From Candidatus Izemoplasma sp. (GTDB lineage: Bacteria > Bacillota_I > Bacilli_A > Izemoplasmatales > Izemoplasmataceae): a stretch of DNA of 38,552 nt. This document shows positions 23,321-31,656 of the stretch, one piece after another. The notes beneath the pieces were generated by a model that made no database searches, was not told the DNA's origin, and was given only the letters and a program-made list of their open reading frames with translations. The stretch lies in the NCBI GenBank assembly GCA_018402725.1, contig JAGYII010000010.1:1-38552 (forward strand), written 5' to 3'. The number at the start of each line of letters is the position of its first letter. The stretch's first letter is position 1. A program made the translations under genes and the position numbers.

Positions 23321-25098
23321 TGGATATCGATCAGGATAAACGTTTAAATACGTATTCCGATAAAGCCATTCTCATAAGGCTCCTTAAATATGCGCTGCCT
23401 TATTGGAAGAACTTTTTAGTGACCTTAATCTTTATGTTATTAAGTGTAGGATTCGCCTTGGTAGAACCTTTTATTCTAGGGCGAAGCCTTGATATCATCA
23501 TTGAACGTCCCATGAATTTTAACTTGCTGTATATATGGATGGGCGTCTTTTTTGGCTCGATTATCCTCAATGCCATCTTTAACTACCTCCAAACCATCAT
23601 CTTACAAAAAACCGGTCAAACCATCATCTATAACATCCGTGAAGAAATGTTTAGTCACGTTCAGTCTCAAGACATTGATTACTTCAACCAAGTCCCCACC
23701 GGTAAATTAGTGACCCGGGTCGCGAATGATACTAATACCTTAAATGAAATGTATACGAGTGTCGTGGTCAACTTCTTTAGAAACTTTTTACTGATCATCG
23801 GAATCTTAATTGCGATGTTTATTTTAAATGTTCGTCTGACCCTCATCTTAATGACGGTGATTCCATTAATTGTCTTATTTAGTTTTGTTTTTAGACGCTT
23901 TTCAAGAAAAGCCTACCGAGAAGTCAGAAGTCTGACTTCCATGATTAATGGGTTTTTAGCGGAACACTTATCGGGGATGAAGATTGTTCAGATCTTCAAC
24001 CAAGAAAAAGAGAAGATGGAAACGTTCATTGAACGGAATACCAAACTTAAAAATGCTCAGCTTAAAGAACTTTTAACCTTTGCGATTTACCGGCCGACGA
24101 TGTATTTACTTTATACGTTTGCGCTCATCTTAATCTTTTACTTCGGCGGGATGCAAGTCGTCCGGGGCGCCCTCACGATTGGGGTCTTATTTGCCTTTCA
24201 AAACTACGTTCGTTCGTTCTTTCAACCGATTCAAGAACTTGCTGAACAGTTTAATATCTTACAATCCGCCTTCGCCTCTTCTGAACGCATCTTTTCGATT
24301 CTTGATACGAAGCCCCTCATTGAAGATAAAGAAGATGCAGTTAGGCTTGAAAATGTCAAAGGGGACATTGAATTTAAAGATGTATGGTTTGCCTATAAAA
24401 ACGATGAGTGGATATTAAAAGGCGTATCTTTTAACGTTCAAATGAATCAAAGCATCGCTTTTGTCGGGGCCACCGGCGCCGGCAAGACGACCATTTTAAA
24501 ACTCATCACCCGAGACTTTGAGATTCAAAAAGGTCAAATCTTGATTGACGGGATTGACATTAAAACCATTCACCGCCAATCCTTAAGACGATTCATCGGT
24601 CAAATGCTCCAAGATGTCTTTATGTTCTCAGGGACGATTAAATCAAACATCACCCTCAAAGAAGAATCCTTCACCGATGAAGATGTCTTAGTGGCGACTA
24701 AATATGTTAACGCGGACCGCCTTTTAAGAAAACAACCCAAAGGAATTCACGAAGAAGTCAGGGAGCGCGGCAATAATTTCTCCGCCGGAGAACGTCAATT
24801 GATCAGCTTTGCGAGAACCTTGATTCACCAACCCAGGATTATCATCTTAGATGAGGCCACCGCGAATATTGACACCGAAACCGAAATCATCATTCAAGAG
24901 TCGTTAAAGAAAATGTTATCGATTGGGACGAGTTTTATTGTCGCTCACCGCCTATCCACGATTCAGCACGTCGACCAAATTATCGTCATGGCCCATGGTA
25001 AAATTATAGAAAAAGGAACTCATGTTGAGCTCTTAAAAGAAAAAGGCCATTATTACCAGCTCTATCAAATCCAATTTAAGGATGCCCTCTTGGCATAA
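23317..25098 (+). CDS. ABC exporter half, pair 1 second subunit (catalytic)
   Basis: 593 aa, type I exporter fold. Walker A is GATGAGKTT (near 383), Walker B IIILDEATANID with the catalytic Glu intact. The signature reads FSAGERQLISFARTL instead of LSGGQ, as in BmrD/LmrD-type partners whose signature serves the non-hydrolysing site. It therefore completes the heterodimer with the preceding protein. ATG 23317 is the first of two adjacent ATGs, with AAGGAGGTGG upstream and an ATGA overlap with the partner. Confidence 0.9.
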   Translation: MMDIDQDKRLNTYSDKAILIRLLKYALPYWKNFLVTLIFMLLSVGFALVEPFILGRSLDIIIERPMNFNLLYIWMGVFFGSIILNAIFNYLQTIILQKTGQTIIYNIREEMFSHVQSQDIDYFNQVPTGKLVTRVANDTNTLNEMYTSVVVNFFRNFLLIIGILIAMFILNVRLTLILMTVIPLIVLFSFVFRRFSRKAYREVRSLTSMINGFLAEHLSGMKIVQIFNQEKEKMETFIERNTKLKNAQLKELLTFAIYRPTMYLLYTFALILIFYFGGMQVVRGALTIGVLFAFQNYVRSFFQPIQELAEQFNILQSAFASSERIFSILDTKPLIEDKEDAVRLENVKGDIEFKDVWFAYKNDEWILKGVSFNVQMNQSIAFVGATGAGKTTILKLITRDFEIQKGQILIDGIDIKTIHRQSLRRFIGQMLQDVFMFSGTIKSNITLKEESFTDEDVLVATKYVNADRLLRKQPKGIHEEVRERGNNFSAGERQLISFARTLIHQPRIIILDEATANIDTETEIIIQESLKKMLSIGTSFIVAHRLSTIQHVDQIIVMAHGKIIEKGTHVELLKEKGHYYQLYQIQFKDALLA

Positions 25099-25105
25099 GG
25101 CGCTT

Positions 25106-26005
25106 ATGAAACATTTTGAACTGAAAGATAAAGTAAAAAAGAACGGCTTTGAAGGCTGGTACACCCGCCTCACTGACCCTTCAAAAGGCGTCAACATCGC
25201 TGTTATTTTTGCGAAGACGACCTATCATAAAGACCCGCATGGCTTTATCCAAATTTATGATGGGACCTTAAAAGTGAATCATTACTTCCGGTTTTTACTC
25301 AGTGACTTTAAAGCGACCGATGACGGCGTTTATCTCAAAGATAATCACCTCAGTTTAAAGACGTTGAAAATCAAGGCTGGGGATTATGCGATCGACGTCA
25401 ACTTTGCTAAACCGGTTCAAAATAGTTATAAAAGCGCGATGGGCTTTTTAGAAAAGCTCCCTCTTGAAACATTTCAAGAAGTCGTTTTAATGCAAGCTGA
25501 ATTTAAGGGAACTCTAATCTTTAAAGGTCAAACCCAAAACCTCATCGGAAAAAGCTACATGGAAAAAACGTATGGCAAGAAATTTCCCAAAACCTGGTTT
25601 TGGCTTCAAGCCAATCATTTTCAGGATAAAGCCTTATCGATTTCAATGTCTGGGGGCCATGTGCCGACGTTATTCTTAAGACCCTTTGGTTTTTTTGTCC
25701 TTCTTTACACAAAAAACAAAACCTATCGTTTTGCGACCTATAATTTCTCTCAGTTCAGATCCTCAGTCCATGACGATCACGTCGAAATGAGGGTAAAAAA
25801 AGGCCGGCTTACCCTGACGGTCAAAGTCTATGATCATCACCCCGTCGAACTCGTCGGTCCAAAAGATGCCGGGGATATGTCTTTACCGGTCTATGAATGT
25901 ATTAATGCGAACACAAAAATTACCTTGGAAAAAAATAAACAAGTCATCTTTTCCGATGAAAGCCCCTATGCAGGCTTTGAATGGATGATGAAAGGAGCCG
26001 TATGA
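25106..26005 (+). CDS. Tocopherol cyclase-like family protein
   Basis: 299 aa. It carries the signature of the tocopherol-cyclase-like family: GFEGWYTRL near the N-terminus, MGFLEKLPLETFQEV in the middle, and SYMEKTYGKKFPKTWFWLQANHF, the best-conserved block (about residues 150-172), then TYRFATYN. Plant and cyanobacterial members close the chromanol ring of vitamin E. Bacterial members outside photosynthetic groups have no assigned role, and no other tocopherol genes are seen here, so the function is unknown; a lipocalin-like fold binding a hydrophobic ligand fits. ATG 25106 follows AAGG, 7 bases after the exporter stop; an upstream in-frame ATG (25082) lies inside the exporter gene. Its place in the MarR operon suggests it handles the exported or protected compound. 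Confidence 0.75.
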   Translation: MKHFELKDKVKKNGFEGWYTRLTDPSKGVNIAVIFAKTTYHKDPHGFIQIYDGTLKVNHYFRFLLSDFKATDDGVYLKDNHLSLKTLKIKAGDYAIDVNFAKPVQNSYKSAMGFLEKLPLETFQEVVLMQAEFKGTLIFKGQTQNLIGKSYMEKTYGKKFPKTWFWLQANHFQDKALSISMSGGHVPTLFLRPFGFFVLLYTKNKTYRFATYNFSQFRSSVHDDHVEMRVKKGRLTLTVKVYDHHPVELVGPKDAGDMSLPVYECINANTKITLEKNKQVIFSDESPYAGFEWMMKGAV

Positions 26006-26826
26006 AAACCATCACGTTAAACAATGGTGTTAAAATCCCGGTGGTGGGGTTAGGGACCTTTAGAGCCAAAGAAAATGAAGCCTATCAAGCTGTGGCTCAT
26101 GCGTTGAAAGCCGGGTACCGTCATATTGATACCGCCGCGATATATCGTAATGAAAAAGAAGTCGGCCAAGCGATTAAAGATTCTCAGATTCCAAGAGAAG
26201 AAATCTTTGTGACCAGTAAGTTATGGAATGATGACCAAGGCTATGAAAAGGCTCATCTAGCCTTTCAAAAAACCCTCGATGAGCTCGGATTTGATTATCT
26301 CGACTTATATCTCATTCACTGGCCTAAGACCTATCAAAAAGCCGCGGACAGCTGGAAAGCGTTAGAAGAACTATATCACCAAGGCAAAATCAAAGCGATC
26401 GGGGTGTCTAACTTTACTTTTCATCACTTAGAACACCTTTATGAAACGGCGACCGTCATCCCCGCGGTCAACCAAGTCGAAATGCATGTCGGCATCCAAC
26501 ATGAAAAGCTGAGAGCCTTCTGTCAAGAAAAGAACATCTATCTAGAAGCCTACGCTCCCCTGATGAGTCATGAGATTAAAAACCTTTTAGCCAATGAAAC
26601 CCTGCAAAAGGTGGCGGCCTCAAAAAGCGCAACCATTGCCCAGGTCGCTTTAAAGTATTTAGTCGACTTAGACGTCATTATTTTACCGAAGTCAACGAAC
26701 CCGCAACGGATTGAAGAAAACATTGATTTATTTAACATCACCTTCACTTCCGAAGAAAAAGCGTTATTAAAAGGATTAAACAATGGCCGTAAATATTTTC
26801 CAGATCCCGATAATATCGCGTTTTAA
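26002..26826 (+). CDS. Aldo/keto reductase
   Basis: 274 aa, NADPH-dependent reductase of carbonyl compounds. The family motifs are complete: GLGTFRAKENE, GYRHIDTAAIYRNEKEVG with catalytic Asp and Tyr, TSKLW with Lys, LIHWP with His, IGVSNF, and VILPKSTNPQRIEEN for NADP binding. It resembles the diketogluconate reductase/YtbE group. ATG 26002 follows AAAGGAG and overlaps the stop of the tocopherol-cyclase-like gene in ATGA. It is the last gene of the MarR operon and may detoxify aldehydes alongside the exporter. Confidence 0.92.
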   Translation: MKTITLNNGVKIPVVGLGTFRAKENEAYQAVAHALKAGYRHIDTAAIYRNEKEVGQAIKDSQIPREEIFVTSKLWNDDQGYEKAHLAFQKTLDELGFDYLDLYLIHWPKTYQKAADSWKALEELYHQGKIKAIGVSNFTFHHLEHLYETATVIPAVNQVEMHVGIQHEKLRAFCQEKNIYLEAYAPLMSHEIKNLLANETLQKVAASKSATIAQVALKYLVDLDVIILPKSTNPQRIEENIDLFNITFTSEEKALLKGLNNGRKYFPDPDNIAF

Positions 26827-26859
26827 AGAGCGTTTCATCCCTTTTAACTTTAGAATTTG

Positions 26860-26868
26860 TGGTAAAAT
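26860..26868 (+). promoter_or_regulatory. Extended -10 promoter for the small Lys-rich protein
   Basis: TGGTAAAAT (TG, one base, TAAAAT) at 26860-26868, with an overlapping TATAAT at 26868-26873. No clear -35. AGAGGTGA ribosome binding site follows before ATG 26893. Confidence 0.45.
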
Positions 26869-26892
26869 ATAATAAATTGAAGAGGTGAAATC

Positions 26893-27186
26893 ATGGGATT
26901 ATTCGATCGATTATTTGGAAAAAAAGAACCCGCTAAACCCGCATCAAGCTTAGAACCAGTCTTGGAACCTCAAAAGGCTCCAGAAGCCCCAAAAACAAAA
27001 CCTGTTCCGACCTTAGAAAAAGTATCTCAAGACATCAAAGCCGGTAAAGTGGCATCGATGAAAGATAAGCCTGCCCCTAAGAAGCCTGCATCTAGTAGTG
27101 CTCAAAGCCCAGCGGCAAAAAAACCAACAGCTAAAAAACCAGCGGCAAAAAAACCCGCGGCTAAAAAGCCGGCTGCGAAGAAATAA
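26893..27186 (+). CDS. Small Lys/Ala/Pro-rich protein with histone H1-like tail
   Basis: 97 aa. The N-terminus MGLFDRLFGKKEPAKP has an amphipathic look. The middle (LEKVSQDIKAGKVASMKD, about residues 42-60) could be a helix. The C-terminal ~30 residues are five to six AAKKP units, like the basic tails of histone H1-type and some nucleoid proteins. No Cys, no signal peptide and no transmembrane segment. It has its own promoter, an AGAGGTGA ribosome binding site and its own terminator, so it is a separate gene. It may bind nucleic acid or the membrane surface; I do not recognise a characterised family. The tail is encoded by a 15-base imperfect repeat, so copy number could vary between strains. 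Confidence 0.75.
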   Translation: MGLFDRLFGKKEPAKPASSLEPVLEPQKAPEAPKTKPVPTLEKVSQDIKAGKVASMKDKPAPKKPASSSAQSPAAKKPTAKKPAAKKPAAKKPAAKK

Positions 27187-27213
27187 AGCCTACCTTGGTA
27201 GGTTTTCTTTTTT
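27185..27213 (+). terminator. Terminator of the small Lys-rich protein gene
   Basis: CCTAC (27189-27193) pairs with GTAGG (27198-27202) around CTTG, followed by TTTTCTTTTTT. Confidence 0.7.
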
Positions 27214-27249
27214 GGAATTGAAGTGACACATTGTCGCTAGGAGTCATGC

Positions 27250-27855
27250 ATGCCGAGTGAAACCTATTACCGCTTACCCGGTCCGAAACGAAAACGGATT
27301 TTTGATGGGGCGGTAAAGCTCATTTTAAATCACCCGATTGAAGAACTCACTATCTCGCACGTGGTTCGCCAGACCGGCATTCCACGTGGGAGCTTTTATC
27401 AATACTTTGATTCGCTCGAAGATATTTTAAAGTATGTCTATGTGACGTTTATTGAAACCTTTGAAGCGTTTAAACTCGACCAAGTTAAAGGTAAAAAGTT
27501 AAGCTTAATGGAATACTTTGAAACGTCTTTTGAAGCCGACCATCATTTCTTTACAACGTGTCAGTTTCAAGATGTCTATGCGAAGTTGATGCAGGCGAGG
27601 AAGTTTGTCGGGCTTGATCTTACGGTGCATGAAAAAAACCGGATGGACTTTATTAAGCTCTTACTTAAAGAACTCGATACCTCCTTATTTTCTCACCTCA
27701 GTGAACAAGAAATCATTTGGATTTATATGTTGTATGTCCGGGTTAAAAATCAAGAACTACAACGGATTATCTCAGGCACCATCACCAAAGAAGAGGGCCT
27801 TAGAATGTTCCGGTTTTATTTAGACTTAATGTTAAAAGGAGCGCATCATGCGTAA
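27250..27855 (+). CDS. TetR-family regulator of exporter pair 2
   Basis: 201 aa. The N-terminal helix-turn-helix is KRKRIFDGAVKLILNHPIEELTISHVVRQTGIPRGSFYQYFDSLEDILKYVY (about residues 13-65); the rest is a TetR-type ligand domain. It has AGGAG upstream and its end overlaps the start of the exporter gene by 8 bases, so it is cotranscribed with the pump and probably senses a pumped compound. A short palindrome GACACATTGTC at 27225-27235, just before the gene, may be an operator core but is too short to rely on. Confidence 0.88.
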   Translation: MPSETYYRLPGPKRKRIFDGAVKLILNHPIEELTISHVVRQTGIPRGSFYQYFDSLEDILKYVYVTFIETFEAFKLDQVKGKKLSLMEYFETSFEADHHFFTTCQFQDVYAKLMQARKFVGLDLTVHEKNRMDFIKLLLKELDTSLFSHLSEQEIIWIYMLYVRVKNQELQRIISGTITKEEGLRMFRFYLDLMLKGAHHA

Positions 27856-29620
27856 TATCAGAGCCTTATTGCACTATGCTTGGCCGTATAAATTTTATCT
27901 CTTTTTATCTTTAGCGATGATGCTCTTACAAGTCTTCGTTGAATTTTTAATTCCCTTTATCATGATTGGCATCATCGATGAAGCCTTACCAGCGGAGGAC
28001 CTTGGTATTGTCCTCACACGCGGGCTTTACATGCTAGGGCTCGCCTTAATCGGGGCTTTAGCGGGCTTTGTGAATACGTATAGTTCTCAAAAAGTCGCCC
28101 AGTCGGCTTCGGCTGAACTGCGGTCTGATTTATTTGCCAAGATTCAAACCTTGTCCTTTAAACAAATTGATTACTATAAAAAAAGTCGTTTGATTACCAA
28201 TGCGACGAATGACATTCAACGAGTTCAAATGTTTTTTACGATGCTTTTAAGAATCATCGTCAGAGCGCCTTTAATGATTGTGGTCGGCCTTGTCTTGGCG
28301 ATCAGTACGTCCTTACAGCTTTCTCAAATCTTTTACATCACAATGCCCTTGCTGATTATATCGGTCGTGGTCTTACTGATTAAAGCGTATCCTCGCTTTA
28401 AGAAAGTCCAAGGCGCGTTAGATGCTTTAAACGGAGTCGTTATTGAAAATGCCAACGCCCCTCAAGTCGTGAAGTCATTTGTGTCTCAACCCTATGAAAA
28501 AGAAAAATTCGAAGAAACCAACAATCACTATAAAGAAGTCAACACTGCCGCAGAATCGATTTTAGCTTTTGCTGAACCTTTAATCATCTTTATTTTTAAT
28601 TTAGGCATCGCGCTTATTTTAGTCTTTGGGGCGCTATATCTCAATGCGGCTAACCCCGAATTTTTTGTCAACGGCATGCCTAGAATTGGTTTAATTATGG
28701 CCTTTGCCCAGTACTCCCAGCAAATTCTGATTGGCTTAATGATGTTTGCGATGATTCTCATCTTTGTTTCAAGAGCTGATGTTTCGGCCCAACGGATCAA
28801 TGAAGTCTTTGCCGCTGAAGATGATGTTTACCGCTCAGAAGACCCCGTTCGCTCCGCCATTAAAGGAGCCCTCACCTTTAACAAGGTGTCATTTAAGTAC
28901 GGTGAAGGCTCTGCCGACGCCGTCCATGATATTTCATTTTCACTTAATCCAGGAGAGTCCCTGGCCATCATAGGGTCCACGGGGTCAGGTAAAACCACGT
29001 TAACTTCGATGATTCCACGCTTATATGACGCCACTGAAGGAGAAGTCTTATTAGACGGGGTCCCCGTCAAAGAATATGATTTAGCCTACTTACGAGATAA
29101 CGTCGGGTACGTCACTCAGCGGGCTCATATTTTTAGTGGGTCGATTGGCTTAAACATTGCCCAGGGGTCTAAAGATTCTTTATACGAAGAAACCTTAGAA
29201 GCCGCTAAAGCGGCGGCGCTTTCTGAATACATTGAACGTCAAGAAGAAGGTCTTAATAGTCTCACCACAGCTAAAGGGACCAACCTATCAGGCGGTCAAA
29301 AACAACGGATTTCGATGGCGCGTGCATTCATGAAAAAACCGAAAGTCCTCATTTTAGATGACTCGACCTCCGCGGTGGATGTCGCCACTGAACGTCAAAT
29401 CATTAAATCCATTGCGGCGATCAACCCTAAACCCACGTTATTACTGATTACTCAAAAAATCACCACCGCGAAACGGATGGATAAGATCTTGGTATTAGAT
29501 AACAATGGTCATGTAGCGGGTTTTGGTTCGCATGCGGAATTATTAAAAACCTCGAGTGTGTATCAAGAAATTGCCCAGTCACAAATCGCGATGGGGGGTG
29601 ATTCCCTTGTCAATGCTTAA
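27848..29620 (+). CDS. ABC exporter half, pair 2 first subunit (degenerate Walker B)
   Basis: 590 aa with a six-helix membrane domain and an ATPase domain. Walker A is GSTGSGKTT (near 376), the signature LSGGQKQRISMARAF, and Walker B LILDDSTSAVD with Asp replacing the catalytic Glu. It is the non-hydrolysing partner of a heterodimeric exporter, as in pairs 1 and 3. It overlaps the TetR gene by 8 bases, with AAAAGGAG upstream. The H-loop is also altered: the usual IAHR is ITQKITTA here, another mark of the degenerate site. Confidence 0.9.
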   Translation: MRNIRALLHYAWPYKFYLFLSLAMMLLQVFVEFLIPFIMIGIIDEALPAEDLGIVLTRGLYMLGLALIGALAGFVNTYSSQKVAQSASAELRSDLFAKIQTLSFKQIDYYKKSRLITNATNDIQRVQMFFTMLLRIIVRAPLMIVVGLVLAISTSLQLSQIFYITMPLLIISVVVLLIKAYPRFKKVQGALDALNGVVIENANAPQVVKSFVSQPYEKEKFEETNNHYKEVNTAAESILAFAEPLIIFIFNLGIALILVFGALYLNAANPEFFVNGMPRIGLIMAFAQYSQQILIGLMMFAMILIFVSRADVSAQRINEVFAAEDDVYRSEDPVRSAIKGALTFNKVSFKYGEGSADAVHDISFSLNPGESLAIIGSTGSGKTTLTSMIPRLYDATEGEVLLDGVPVKEYDLAYLRDNVGYVTQRAHIFSGSIGLNIAQGSKDSLYEETLEAAKAAALSEYIERQEEGLNSLTTAKGTNLSGGQKQRISMARAFMKKPKVLILDDSTSAVDVATERQIIKSIAAINPKPTLLLITQKITTAKRMDKILVLDNNGHVAGFGSHAELLKTSSVYQEIAQSQIAMGGDSLVNA

Positions 29621-31460
29621 AACCAAAGAACAACTTAAACCCGAACTTCAAAAGCAACTCGATTTAGATAAAGCTTCTAAAGGCGGTCGTTGGGGCCGAG
29701 GACCGGGAATGCCGGTCAAGAAACCGAAAAAAATCGGACCTACGGTTAGACGTTTATTAGGCTATTTAGGCGTTTATAAGATTGCGCTTGTCTTTATCAT
29801 TTTGACATCCATTGTCGCCACGCTTTTAAATACCACGATTCCTAGTTTATTCTCATTAGCGATTGATGACTTTATTATTCCAGGGGATTATTCAGGGCTT
29901 TATCAAATCGCCCTTGTGATCATGGGCTTTGCCTTATTTAATGGCTTAGTCCGCTTTTTCTCGCGTTACATCCTCATCAGGATTTCCCAAGGCGCCATTA
30001 AAAAAATCAGAGAAGATGCCTTTGATAAACTCTTAAAAGTGCCGGTGTCATACTTTGATGAAAAAGGGGCGGGAGACTTAGCCTCGAGAATTACCAATGA
30101 CGTGGAATTGATTAATAATACGCTGGCTCAAACCTTAACGCAGTTCATTAACACCATCATCATCATTATTGGGGTCTCGGTTTTAATGGTGCGTCTAAAC
30201 TGGGCTTTAGCCCTCATTGTCTTTGGCTTTTTACCGCTGATGTTTTTAGTGATTATCGTGATTTCTAAAAAGACCCGGAAATACTTCATGGCCCAACAAA
30301 TCCATGTTGCAGGGCTAAATCAAATTATCGAAGAAGACGTCTCCGGCTTAGAAGCCGTTAAGCTTTATAACCAAGAACAAGCCTTCCAAGATGAATTTAA
30401 TGATGAGAATATCAAACTTAAGAAGGCGAGCTTTGCGGCTCAAATTTACTCTGGACTCTTATGGCCGTTTATTCATTTCTTTAATAACTTAGTCTACCTC
30501 GTCGTCGTCGCCGTGGGGGCGCTTTTATACATCAATTATCCTGGCTTTATTACGATTGGGGGGATTTCTGGGGTGTCTCAGTATGCCCGTCAATTCGTCC
30601 AGCCGATCTCAGAGATTGGTCAACTTTTTAACGCCCTCATGCAGGGGCTTGCGGGAGCAGAAAGAATCTTTGAACTGATGGACGCTGAATCCGAATATAA
30701 AGACGATCAGACCATCGTTTTAGATAAGTTTGAAGGGGCCCTCACCTTTAAAGACGTTAGCTTTGGCTACAAGCCTAATGAACTGATTTTAAATAACGTA
30801 AGCTTTACGTCTAAAGCCGGCGCCTTGATTGCGATTGTCGGACCCACGGGTGGTGGTAAAACGACGCTGATTAAACTATTAAATCACTTTTACGATCTCT
30901 CAGACGGGGCCATTCTGATTGATGATGTTGACATTGCGAAGGTCCAAAAAGATGCCTTAAGAAAACGGATTGGTATCGTTTTACAAGATACGCATCTCTT
31001 TAAAGGGTCGATCTTTGAAAACATTCATTATGGTGATTTAACGGCGTCTTCTGAAGCGGTTATCGAAGCGGCTCAAAAAGCCGGCGCCCATGAATTTATC
31101 ACGAAGTTACCGGACCGCTATGACACCCAAATCTTAGAAGGCGGTCAAAACTTCTCCCAAGGCGAGCGTCAGCTAATCAGTATCGCAAGAACCCTCCTTA
31201 ATAATCCTGACTTACTGATCTTAGATGAAGCCACCTCCAACATCGATACCAGAACCGAGGCGAAGATTCAAACTTCTTTAAAAGGGTTAATGGAAGGAAG
31301 AACCTCCATCGTCATCGCTCACCGTTTACAAACCATTGAAAAAGCCGACCAGATATTAGTCATTGATCAAGGGGCTTTAATCGAACAAGGAACCCATCAA
31401 AGCTTACTAGCGAAAAAAGGCTTTTATTATGATTTATATCAATCCCAGTTTACGATTTAG
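29613..31460 (+). CDS. ABC exporter half, pair 2 second subunit (catalytic)
   Basis: About 615 aa. A polar N-terminal extension of ~50 residues (LKTKEQLKPELQKQL then Gly/Arg/Lys-rich) precedes the membrane domain. Walker A is GPTGGGKTT (near 409), the signature FSQGERQLISIARTL, Walker B LLILDEATSNID with catalytic Glu, and the H-loop is VIAHRL. It pairs with the previous subunit. ATG 29613 overlaps the partner's stop by 8 bases. A TTG at 29607 lies at better distance from the GGGGGGTG sequence and could be the true start, adding two residues. The operon ends without an obvious terminator before the leader ORF at 31519. Confidence 0.9.
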   Translation: MLKTKEQLKPELQKQLDLDKASKGGRWGRGPGMPVKKPKKIGPTVRRLLGYLGVYKIALVFIILTSIVATLLNTTIPSLFSLAIDDFIIPGDYSGLYQIALVIMGFALFNGLVRFFSRYILIRISQGAIKKIREDAFDKLLKVPVSYFDEKGAGDLASRITNDVELINNTLAQTLTQFINTIIIIIGVSVLMVRLNWALALIVFGFLPLMFLVIIVISKKTRKYFMAQQIHVAGLNQIIEEDVSGLEAVKLYNQEQAFQDEFNDENIKLKKASFAAQIYSGLLWPFIHFFNNLVYLVVVAVGALLYINYPGFITIGGISGVSQYARQFVQPISEIGQLFNALMQGLAGAERIFELMDAESEYKDDQTIVLDKFEGALTFKDVSFGYKPNELILNNVSFTSKAGALIAIVGPTGGGKTTLIKLLNHFYDLSDGAILIDDVDIAKVQKDALRKRIGIVLQDTHLFKGSIFENIHYGDLTASSEAVIEAAQKAGAHEFITKLPDRYDTQILEGGQNFSQGERQLISIARTLLNNPDLLILDEATSNIDTRTEAKIQTSLKGLMEGRTSIVIAHRLQTIEKADQILVIDQGALIEQGTHQSLLAKKGFYYDLYQSQFTI

Positions 31461-31518
31461 TCTTGCCTTTTTAAAACGGCTTTGATAAGCTTTAATTAGT
31501 CATTCTATAGAGGTGCCC

Positions 31519-31569
31519 ATGGGAACCATGTCAAGACCGAGTGTTCAATTCAATATTTTTCTAACCTAG
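31519..31569 (+). CDS. 16-codon leader ORF upstream of exporter pair 3
   Basis: ATG 31519 follows AGAGGTG at normal spacing (31509-31515) and encodes MGTMSRPSVQFNIFLT, stop TAG 31567-31569. The upstream string TATAGAGGTGnCCATG is the same as in front of the MarR gene at 21123-21137. A strong terminator lies 42 bases after the stop and just before the exporter gene. The layout equals that of leader peptides that sense slowed ribosomes, such as the one in front of bmrCD in Bacillus subtilis. The peptide itself matches nothing I know. The bases AGTGTT inside the ORF (31540-31545) could pair with AACACT of the terminator's 5' arm. Confidence 0.55.
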   Translation: MGTMSRPSVQFNIFLT

Positions 31570-31610
31570 TGGGCTCTTTATAAGCACTTTTTATCGCATG
31601 TTAATTGGAT

Positions 31611-31643
31611 AAACACTGCTTTTAACTGAGCAGTGTTTTTTTT
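31611..31643 (+). terminator. Intrinsic terminator/attenuator before exporter pair 3
   Basis: AAACACTGCT (31611-31620) pairs perfectly with AGCAGTGTTT (31629-31638) around an 8-base loop and is followed by a T run to 31643. The exporter ATG is only 13 bases further on, so the exporter can only be transcribed from upstream by read-through; no good promoter fits between. Confidence 0.85.
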
Positions 31644-31656
31644 ACGAAAGGACCTC

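Noticed and set aside
27225-27235. GACACATTGTC as the operator of the second TetR regulator
   Set aside because: Four-base arms are too short to separate from chance and no promoter is visible around it; mentioned only as a possibility.
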